Shown in pieces: positions 27,602 through 34,896 of a stretch of 34,896 bases of DNA. The notes under the pieces are model-generated. The model saw only the letters and a list, made by a program, of their open reading frames with translations. It did not search any database and was not told the DNA's origin. The position numbers and the translations under genes were made by a program. The stretch comes from Nitrospira lenta (GTDB lineage Bacteria > Nitrospirota > Nitrospiria > Nitrospirales > Nitrospiraceae): positions 7,501 to 42,396 of the forward strand of contig CAMDPZ010000015.1 of NCBI GenBank assembly GCA_945905765.1, written 5' to 3'. Each line of letters begins with the position of its first letter. Positions within the stretch are counted from its first letter, which is position 1.

Positions 27602-28333
27602 CTAGTGTTTCACTCGAAGACGTTTCTCCGAGACCCAGCCTTTGGTTCCCTCGTCGGTGCGTACCCAGTACATCCAGCCGCTTGGCTGGATGTCTCCGTC
27701 CAGGACGGTCATGTCTACTCCTGCGCGAACGAGTGGCCCTGGCTTGGTGCCGGCGGCATCTTCGTACAACAAAATGCTTCCGCCTGGCGCATTCGGATTT
27801 GCCGTGACGGTCACTTTCTGCCCTTCGCCGAACAGGGGCGCCGGAAGGGGTTCGGCCGGTGCAGCTGGTTTTGCTGCGACCGGGGGAAGGACGGCTGTCG
27901 GGGCTGTAGGAGGCGCAGTTGCAGCGGGAGCGTTCGTCTGTGCCGATGGGGCGGAGACGTCGTCACTCGGGCTCGGTGTCGCTGCTGGCGGAGCGGGAAT
28001 CGCGAGCGTCGGGGGCGCCGGTTTCGGCTGCGTGGCCACGGTTGGCTGTGACGTATGTTCGCCCAGGTAGGGGCTCAACCAGGCCGCCAACATCTCCGGC
28101 TGCATGACGGCCAGATAGGCCATGCCGATGAGGAGCAAGAGCAAGATCCAGAGAATCGGGCGGCTGCCTCCTGATTTCTTGTGGGGGGGCAATGGGCCGG
28201 TTGCTCTCGTGGCGGTCGTCTGATCGAGTTCCTCTTCCGTAAACTCCAAGTCCGGGTCCGGTTGGCGGGCAAAGAGGAGGGTCCAATGAAAAGGATTCCC
28301 GACTGAGGTCAGGTTCCCAACGAGCGCAGCCAT
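27602..28333 (-). CDS. Membrane-anchored protein with C-terminal SH3-like domain
   Basis: Single TM ILWILLLLLIGMAYLAVM, long Pro/Ala-rich linker, C-terminal GWMYWVRTDEGTKGWVSEKRLRV. Confidence 0.75.
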   Translation of the reverse strand: MAALVGNLTSVGNPFHWTLLFARQPDPDLEFTEEELDQTTATRATGPLPPHKKSGGSRPILWILLLLLIGMAYLAVMQPEMLAAWLSPYLGEHTSQPTVATQPKPAPPTLAIPAPPAATPSPSDDVSAPSAQTNAPAATAPPTAPTAVLPPVAAKPAAPAEPLPAPLFGEGQKVTVTANPNAPGGSILLYEDAAGTKPGPLVRAGVDMTVLDGDIQPSGWMYWVRTDEGTKGWVSEKRLRVKH

Positions 28334-28452
28334 CGAGCACCTCCCTGCTGAGCGATTCAAGTACGCGTCGGTCAATTAATCTTCGAAAATACTTATCATC
28401 ATCACCCAGTGCTGTCAATTTTACGGGGCTTGTACCAGTCGGAAGGCGCTGC

Positions 28453-30221
28453 CTAGCAGGGCTGCGAAGGATGGCACGAGAGAACTTGCTGTTCCCGGCT
28501 GCCGGACCGGAAGACGGTGAGGCCTTTGCATTCGAGTCGGTAGGCGAGGAGAAAGGCCTCTGCCACCTGGGCCTTGGTCGCCGTAGCAGGCAGATTGATG
28601 GTTTTCGAAACGCCGCTGTCGCTGTACTGCTGAAACACCGCTTGCATCCGCACGTGCTGCTCGGGTGAGACGTCATGCGCCGTGACAAAGAGCCGTCGGA
28701 GCTCTTCCGGGATCGACGTGAGCTGTTGGATGGAGGGCTGAGCTTCCAAGTCGGATTGGAGCCGGTCAAGGTCGAGTCCGAGCGCCTGTGCGCGGCGGAT
28801 GAAGGCTGGATGTTGCGAAGTGAGGACCGCTCCGTCCATGACGCGGCGGGTGACCTGGACCCCGTAGATCGGTTCAATGCCGGGCGAGCAGTTGGCGAGG
28901 AGACTGAGGCTGCCGGTCGGTGCGATCGTGGTGACGGTCGCGTTGCACTGCCGCTGGTGCCGGATCTGGAGTCGGCTGCCCCGATAAGCGGGAAAGACTC
29001 CGCGTTCACTGGCGAGATCTGCGGAGACGCGATGGGCCTGTTCCTGAAAGAACTTCATCAGTGCCGTAGCGGTCTGGATCGCGGCGTCGGAGCTATAGGG
29101 GATGTTCAACGCGATCAGGAGGTCGGCAAAGCCCATGATGCCCAGCCCGATTTTCCTCGTGCGTTTCGTCATGCGGTCGATGGCGGGAAGGGGGAAGCGG
29201 TTGCGATCGATGGAATTGTCGAGGAAGCGCACGGCGAGGGGGATGGTCTCGGCCAATCTGGCGAAGTCGATGGCCGGTTGTGCCGATGCGCGCGTGACGA
29301 AGTTCGCGACATTGATGGAGCCGAGGGTGCAGGACTCATAGGGCAGGAGCGGCTGCTCGCCACAGGGGTTGGTCGACTCGATGGCGCCCAGATGCGGGGT
29401 GGGATTGGCGCGGTTGATCGTGTCCAGGAAAATCAGTCCCGGCTCACCGCTGGCCCAGGCCGCTTCTACGAGCCGATCGAACAGGAGCTGGGCCGGGATC
29501 CGTCTCGTCGGTGTATGGGTGCGGGGATTGATCAGAGCAAAGGTACGACGGTGCGCGAGCGCCTGCAGGAAGGAGTCGGTGATGCCGACGGAGAGATTGA
29601 AGTTCGTCATCTCCTCCGGCGTCTGTTTGAGCGAGATGAAGTCAGGATGTCCGGATGGTCGATCCGGAGGATGCCCATATTGGCGCCGCGTCTGGTCCCG
29701 CCTTGCTTGATGACGTCCGTCGAGAGGTTGAAGAGGCGCATGAAGGAAATGGGCCCGGAGGCCACGCCGCTCGATGAGGCGACCAAGTCGTTGTGCGGAC
29801 GTACTCGACTAAAGGAGAATCCCGTGCCTCCGCCTGATTGATGAATGAGGGCCTGATGTTTGAGGCTGTCATAAATGGAGAGGAGAGAGTCTTCGACCGG
29901 GAGGACGAAGCAGGCGGAGAGTTGCTGGAGCCGCCGCCCCGCGTTCATCAGCGTGGGGGAGTTGGGAAGGAAGTCGAGCCGGGCCATGCAGTCGTACCAG
30001 CGCTGGGCCGCCTGGGGCAGCCGGCTGGCTTGGGGGTAGAGCCGCTCCGCCTGCGCGATGTCGGTGGCCACGCGCCAGAAGAGCTGCGCCGGCGTCTCGA
30101 TGATCCTGCCTGCATTATTCTTGGCCAGGTAACGTCCACGGAGGACGGTCTTGGCATGGTCTGAGAGTCGAAGCCGTGGAGAGTTCGGCGGGCGTGAGGG
30201 TGTCGTCTTCTTGACGGACAT
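28453..30221 (-). pseudogene. nrdJ: Class II (adenosylcobalamin-dependent) ribonucleotide reductase, apparent single-base frameshift near 29642
   Basis: ORF 29607-30221 (MSVKKTTPSRP...LSACFVLPVEDS...GANMGILRIDHPDIL) continues in another frame as DFISLKQTPEEMTNFNLSVGITDSF...NPCGEQPLLPYESCTLGSINVANF (ORF 28453-29610). Confidence 0.85.
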
Positions 30222-30309
30222 GCCGCCATTATATACCGGTATCGGCATGATTGATCGAGGGACTTGGTGATTGTGTCCTGCTTGCATCTTGCTCGTCCGG
30301 TTCGGCAGA

Positions 30310-30747
30310 ATGAGCGCCCACTGGCTGACGATGATGAAATCCTATCGCGAAGAACTCTGGTTCGAAACAAAGACGCGGCGCGCCTATCTCAACATTACGC
30401 AGCAGGTTGAGGCGGCGGTCAGGAAGAGCGGCGTCCAGGAGGGGCTCGTGCTGGTCAATGCCATGCACATCACCGCCAGCGTCTACATCAATGACGACGA
30501 GCCGGGCCTGCTCAAGGACTATGACCGATTCCTGGAGGAGCTGGTTCCTCAGGGCGCGACCTACCGGCACAATGAAACGGGCGAAGATAACGGCGATGCC
30601 CATATCAAGCGGCAGCTGATGGGGCGGGAAGTCATCGTCGCGATTACCGGAGGCCGCCTGGACTTCGGCCCCTGGGAACAGATTTTTTACGGGGAGTTCG
30701 ACGGGATGAGGCGGAAACGCGTGCTGGTGAAGGTGATTGGCGCGTGA
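30310..30747 (+). CDS. YjbQ/UPF0047 family protein
   Basis: [44 protein letters not shown]...[35 protein letters not shown] family signature. Start could be 30334. Confidence 0.92.
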   Translation: MSAHWLTMMKSYREELWFETKTRRAYLNITQQVEAAVRKSGVQEGLVLVNAMHITASVYINDDEPGLLKDYDRFLEELVPQGATYRHNETGEDNGDAHIKRQLMGREVIVAITGGRLDFGPWEQIFYGEFDGMRRKRVLVKVIGA

Positions 30748-30875
30748 GCCCTCGGTTGGATGACCGCTGGTCTGGACCCGGTGGGAATAAACTAGTGAAG
30801 TGCTTGCTACCATAGGGGAAAGTTTGGCAACATAAGACCAGTGATGCGCGGTTATATGGTGAGGAGTATGTTTCT

Positions 30876-31889
30876 ATGTTGAGTTGGTCTCGTCCCGACC
30901 CTCTGACACGAGATCTCGTGCACTTGATCAATGCCCGTCGCCATGACCATGGCGATACCGATGCGGCGATCGATACGTTGCAAGCCTTCTTGGAGCAGGG
31001 GAGGGAGTACGACCTCCTCACTGTGCTAGCGGCGCTGGATGAGGATATGGCGGAATGGCTCTTCGACCTGCTCGCGGAGGCCTCCTGTTCCGTGATTCTC
31101 GATGGGCCGACCGATGAAAAATTATCCTATGCCATCATGGCGGCCTTGGAACTCCCGCTCCAAGCCAACCTGTCCCATCCGCTCAAGCTGAAGATCGATC
31201 CGGTTGCGACGGCGGATCTCCTGCATCGCCATCTGCGTCTCTCCGCCGGGACCGTGGTGCGGGTGGAGTCCCGGCTGCTTACCGACTCGACTTTGGAGCC
31301 TCTCAGTCTTCAGGGCTTGAACGATCACTTGAGTTCGGTGGCGGATTCGCAGCGGACCACGTCCATTGCCGCCCGGCTCTATCCGCCGGTTGAGAGTACC
31401 GCGTTTTTGTTTTTTGAGTTGATCGGTGTGCCGGACTCAGGATTGCCGGATGCGCTGGAGGATCGGCATCGCCGTGCCCTCCTCGAAGGCCTCGTGGAGC
31501 AATGTCCCGAGCTGGCCCTGGCCCCCGATATGCTTGAGGCGCCGGTCTATGCCGCTTATGCGATGTTCGATGCGCAAAACGCCGTCCGCCTCCATCGGCT
31601 GGCGGACGAGACTGCCGCAGTCTGGCGCGATCTGGATCCCCTCGTCCGTGCCCGCACGATCGTCCATTTGCATACGCAATGTGGGAACGGCGTCTACATG
31701 CCGGTCTGGACCGATCTCTTTGATCCCGAGTTGCCCGAAGACCATGGTCCCGTCTGGACTTCTCCCGATGTGTGGGTCTTTACGGCTGATTTGCCCATTG
31801 AATGGCCTGGCGAAATGTTGACCAATCGGCTCCTCGCCGAGGGTTGCACCAGGTTCGAGAACCACATCGTCGAAGCGCCAGAAAACTAA
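30876..31889 (+). CDS. Hypothetical protein (337 aa)
   Basis: Long ORF with protein-like composition; no family recognised with confidence. Confidence 0.75.
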   Translation: MLSWSRPDPLTRDLVHLINARRHDHGDTDAAIDTLQAFLEQGREYDLLTVLAALDEDMAEWLFDLLAEASCSVILDGPTDEKLSYAIMAALELPLQANLSHPLKLKIDPVATADLLHRHLRLSAGTVVRVESRLLTDSTLEPLSLQGLNDHLSSVADSQRTTSIAARLYPPVESTAFLFFELIGVPDSGLPDALEDRHRRALLEGLVEQCPELALAPDMLEAPVYAAYAMFDAQNAVRLHRLADETAAVWRDLDPLVRARTIVHLHTQCGNGVYMPVWTDLFDPELPEDHGPVWTSPDVWVFTADLPIEWPGEMLTNRLLAEGCTRFENHIVEAPEN

Positions 31890-31933
31890 TTATCGCTCAG
31901 TCAGGAAGACGGACTTGGTCGGACTGGTAACAG

Positions 31934-32782
31934 TCAGGTTCGCGTTGCGGCTTTCTTGAGCGGCTCCAAGAGTTTTTCTGAAACTTTTAGTCCTCCTCGC
32001 CCGATTCCCACTTCGATATCCGGTTTGGTGATGCCGTGGAAATCGCTTCCGCCGGTTATCAGCAAATCCAGCCTCTTGGCCAGGCCGAGATATTTCGTCG
32101 TCTGCCGTTTCGTGTGGGTGCTGTAATGGACTTCGATGCCGCCGAGCCCCGCAGCTTTTAAGGTTACTAAGAGTGGCTCCAGCTCTTCCCCTGCCGATGT
32201 GGCCCAGGTTGGATGGGCCAACACAGCCACGCCGCCTGCGGCCTTGATCCAGGCGATGGCATCAGCCGGCGGGGGCAGTTCACGCGCCACATAGGCCGGT
32301 CGTCCGTTCGCCAGATACCGGTCGAAGGCATCTTTGGCGGACGTGACATAGTGTTTTTCCATCAAGAGCCGCGCAATATGAGGGCGGCCAACCGCATCAG
32401 TCCCGGCCAGAGCCTTCACCTCGTCATAGGTCACGTCCAACCCCAAGGCGCGCAGCCGGTCGATGATTTGCGGATTGCGGCTATGTCGGCTCTCGCGCAA
32501 GGTGGCCAGCCGTTGGCTCAGTTCCTGGTCCTGCCAGTTCAAGAAATAGCCCAGGATATGGAGTTCGTTCTCGCCGACGCGGGAGCTGATCTCGACGCCG
32601 GGAATGATTTCAATGCCCAATTCCGCTCCGGTCGCGATGGCTTCGGGAATGCCGGACACAATGTCATGGTCCGTGATGGCCAGCGTGGTCACCTTCGCCT
32701 GGTGGGCGAGCCGGACCACTTCCGCCGCCGAGAAGCTTCCATCTGAGTGGGTCGTATGGAGGTGGAGGTCGATGCGGCTCAT
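31934..32782 (-). CDS. PHP-domain metal-dependent phosphoesterase (TrpH/RNase AM-like)
   Basis: IDLHLHTTHSDGSFSAAEVVRLA; LAITDHDIVSGIPEA; GVEISSR; LAHPTW; GSDFHG. Confidence 0.92.
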   Translation of the reverse strand: MSRIDLHLHTTHSDGSFSAAEVVRLAHQAKVTTLAITDHDIVSGIPEAIATGAELGIEIIPGVEISSRVGENELHILGYFLNWQDQELSQRLATLRESRHSRNPQIIDRLRALGLDVTYDEVKALAGTDAVGRPHIARLLMEKHYVTSAKDAFDRYLANGRPAYVARELPPPADAIAWIKAAGGVAVLAHPTWATSAGEELEPLLVTLKAAGLGGIEVHYSTHTKRQTTKYLGLAKRLDLLITGGSDFHGITKPDIEVGIGRGGLKVSEKLLEPLKKAATRT

Positions 32783-33729
32783 GCCGATGCCTCGGGCAGG
32801 CCGCCGGGGCCTGTTCTCTGAGCGACGAGTTGCGCCGTGAAGACCGAGCCTGGCCCCTGGCTGCCGTCATGCTCGCCTTCGTCGTAGGACAGGACGCGAA
32901 GACCGGAGGTGAGCCGGAGCAATTCGTTATGGGCGAGACAAAATTCCGCTCGGCGCGGATGTTTATGCCGCAAATGGTTGTCGATGGTGAAGGTTTCGTA
33001 GATTAAGACTCCGTTTGGTTTCAGCGATTCGATCAGGGAGGGAAAGAGCGGGCGATGGAGGTAGAAGAACACCACGATCACATCGTAGGTCTGCTTCGGC
33101 AACTCCGGCCATGCAGTGGTTGCCCGTTCGAGGTCTGTCGTCTGGACGTGGAGATTCAGAAGGTTCCCCTGCTTCGCCGCGGCCACGAGCTCTGCCAGGG
33201 TCTGCTCATCCCGGTCGATGGCCTCGACCTGAAAACCCTGTGAGGCGAGATAGAGGGCATTGCGTCCTGAGCCCGATGCGAGGTCGAGGGCTTTGCCTTT
33301 CGGCAGCCGGTGGAGTTGCTGCGTCAGAAAACGGGCAGGGGTTGGCTCTCCACCTTGAATCTGGTGAGCCAGGCGCGACCGTTCGAGTTGCACCCCCACA
33401 GACCTGGTCACAGGCTTCAGCGGCGGCGCCAGCTTCCGCAGCCAGATTTTGGCGCGGTCGACGGGGAATTCCGCAAAGAGCATGGCGAGGATTCGTTCCG
33501 CGAAGGTCTCCAGCAGCGAGAAGTCCTGCGTCGCAGCGAGTTCGAGAACCCGATTGGCGACCTGCGCATAGTCGACCGTGTGCTGAATGTCGTCCGACGC
33601 GGCAGCCGGTTCAGTCTGGCACGTCAGTTCCAGATCTATCGCCAGGGGCTGAGGCTTCCGGCGCTCTTCCTGCGTTACGCCGCAGCGTCCCTGAAATTCC
33701 AGCCGTTCGATGATGATGGTTCCAGCCAT
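32779..33729 (-). CDS. Fusion: FolB-like dihydroneopterin aldolase + SAM-dependent methyltransferase
   Basis: N-term IIIERLEFQGRCGVTQEERRKPQPLAIDLEL...TVDYAQVANRVLELAATQDFSLLETFAERI; C-term ALDLASGSGRNALYLASQGFQVEAIDRDE...YDVIVVFFYLHRPLFPSLIESLKPNGVLIYETF. Confidence 0.88.
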   Translation of the reverse strand: MAGTIIIERLEFQGRCGVTQEERRKPQPLAIDLELTCQTEPAAASDDIQHTVDYAQVANRVLELAATQDFSLLETFAERILAMLFAEFPVDRAKIWLRKLAPPLKPVTRSVGVQLERSRLAHQIQGGEPTPARFLTQQLHRLPKGKALDLASGSGRNALYLASQGFQVEAIDRDEQTLAELVAAAKQGNLLNLHVQTTDLERATTAWPELPKQTYDVIVVFFYLHRPLFPSLIESLKPNGVLIYETFTIDNHLRHKHPRRAEFCLAHNELLRLTSGLRVLSYDEGEHDGSQGPGSVFTAQLVAQRTGPGGLPEASA

Positions 33730-33731
33730 GA

Positions 33732-34052
33732 CTAGGCGATGGCGATGGCGCCTTGAATGCTGAAGCCGGTTTTCGAGACCGTGACAGGGGAGGCGCCTGC
33801 TTCCTTCAGCTTGTCTCCCAGGCCGGATGAGACGAGCGTCTGTTGCAGACCTTCGGCGGTTTGGTCGAGAAGAAAGTCCAGCCCGAGGACCGCGTAATGG
33901 AGGGGATGGCCATGAGGCCCGTCGATCCGGAAGACATGGGCGCGGCTAGTGCCCTCCTCGAAATCGGAGATATGGTGCCTGGGAAACTGCTGGCGCAGGT
34001 AGAGACGGATCACGTCGAATTTGGCGAGGTTGCTCACGATCTTCCCTTCCAC
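33732..34052 (-). CDS. Hypothetical protein (106 aa)
   Basis: ORF 2 nt upstream of the FolB-fusion gene on the same strand; no family recognised. Confidence 0.6.
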   Translation of the reverse strand: MEGKIVSNLAKFDVIRLYLRQQFPRHHISDFEEGTSRAHVFRIDGPHGHPLHYAVLGLDFLLDQTAEGLQQTLVSSGLGDKLKEAGASPVTVSKTGFSIQGAIAIA

Positions 34053-34086
34053 TTTTCACCGCACATCTTGTTCGCTACGCCGTTCA

Positions 34087-34210
34087 CAGGATGCTGAAAA
34101 ATCCCGCCAGCTTCGTTTTCGCCTTGAACAGGTCCTCAACGTACCCCTGAGGGTACGCCTGCGGCCTGTTCATCGGCTGCGGCCTTGCTGACGGACTTTT
34201 TGAGCATCCT
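34087..34210 (+). repeat. Full-length interspersed element with terminal and internal inverted repeats
   Basis: Ends AGGATGCTGAAAAATCCCGCCAG / CTGACGGACTTTTTGAGCATCCT; internal GAACAGG/CCTGTTC and CGTACCC-ctga-GGGTACG stems. Confidence 0.7.
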
Positions 34211-34323
34211 TCTCGATCGAACGTTTGCTTCATCGCTCACGGCGAAGCCTGCGGCATTATACGCCCCTGCTCTTCCTAAAGTCAGGAGGTCAGAGCAGTG
34301 GCTGGAAAGGCCCGCCAATAGGC

Positions 34324-34896
34324 CTATTTGAACAAGCCTTTGACCGCATCGACCGCCGTTTCCGCGCCTTTTTTGATGCTGTCGGCGACGTCGCCGAGAT
34401 GGAGGGGGATCACCGCGTTGGTGACGCTATGGGTGATTTCGTCCATGATCTGCTGCGCCGCTTCGCCCGCCGTCGCGCCGTGCGATTGCTTGCCGATATC
34501 TTTTAAGTGCAGGTCTGGCAACGACACCGTTATCGTTTTGCCGTTGAGCATCGCCGCGCTGGCGTTCGCCGTGCCGTTCGTGATGTCGATATGTTCGATG
34601 ATGAACTTCTTGCCAGGCTCCGTACTCTTCGATCCGCTTGTGCCGCCCAGGTGTTTCGCGACGTACCGTTCGATATTGCGCTGGATCACATCGAGGTTGC
34701 TCCCGTCCGAGGCATATTCATAAGTCGCGTCCGGTTTGACGATCGAGATCTCCTTGATCAGGATCACATCTTTGGTGAGCGAGTGGATATCGAGCGTGAT
34801 GCTGATTCTGTCCAGCGACAGCGCATGTTCGGTCTTGAATTCTTTGGGATTGCCCACCACCAGCCCGCGCAAGGCCACGCGGCCCTCGGCGAGTTC
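34324..34896 (-). CDS. AsmA/DUF748-like protein, N-terminus beyond window
   Basis: Frame open to window edge; ALRGLVVGNPKEFKTEHALSLDRISITLDIHSL...IIEHIDITNGTANAS resembles AsmA-like repeats. Confidence 0.65.
   Translation of the reverse strand, partial: ELAEGRVALRGLVVGNPKEFKTEHALSLDRISITLDIHSLTKDVILIKEISIVKPDATYEYASDGSNLDVIQRNIERYVAKHLGGTSGSKSTEPGKKFIIEHIDITNGTANASAAMLNGKTITVSLPDLHLKDIGKQSHGATAGEAAQQIMDEITHSVTNAVIPLHLGDVADSIKKGAETAVDAVKGLFK

Noticed and set aside
27963-29009. 348-aa minus-strand ORF overlapping RNR and SH3 genes in another frame.
   Set aside because: Ser/Arg/Pro-rich out-of-frame composition; overlaps two supported genes.
28675-29841. 388-aa plus-strand ORF opposite the RNR gene.
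   Set aside because: Antisense shadow; the RNR sequence is clearly recognisable on the minus strand.
30233-30242. Perfect palindrome ATACCGGTAT between RNR and YjbQ genes as an operator.
   Set aside because: Only 10 bp, does not resemble a NrdR box, expected by chance at this scale.

Overview
The window is a bacterial chromosomal segment of about 35 kb with high GC content and dense coding on both strands. Gene content and style suggest Nitrospira or a close relative; this is inferred from memory, not tested. The left part (1-11.3 kb) is accessory-like. It has many small proteins (a CsbD-like protein and several orphans), an MtfA/SEC-C protein, a methyltransferase, two RRM RNA-binding proteins, a fatty-acid desaturase and a RhlE-type DEAD-box helicase. 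The right part is mostly housekeeping: a GAF-fused GspE/PilB ATPase, proS-rseP-dxr-cdsA-uppS, tldD-tldE, a dienelactone hydrolase, hpnE-hpnD, a HAD phosphatase, an SH3 protein, class II ribonucleotide reductase (frameshifted), YjbQ, a PHP phosphoesterase, a FolB-methyltransferase fusion and an AsmA-like fragment. The most notable observations are: (1) a diverged ~75-80 nt element present three times (304-384 +, 4372-4446 +, 8823-8900 -), each 150-185 nt upstream of a start codon; (2) a small, very basic ORF (10904-10713, -) absent from the ORF track whose only plausible start is an ATC codon behind a perfect AGGAGG; (3) a single-base frameshift splitting the class II RNR between its active-site residues; (4) a FolB-methyltransferase fusion; (5) a cluster of cold-response-type genes with structured leaders; (6) an interspersed repeat with terminal inverted repeats, plus a degenerate heptad repeat. 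I did not see a CRISPR array, tRNA, rRNA, transposase, or an obvious new multi-gene defence system.
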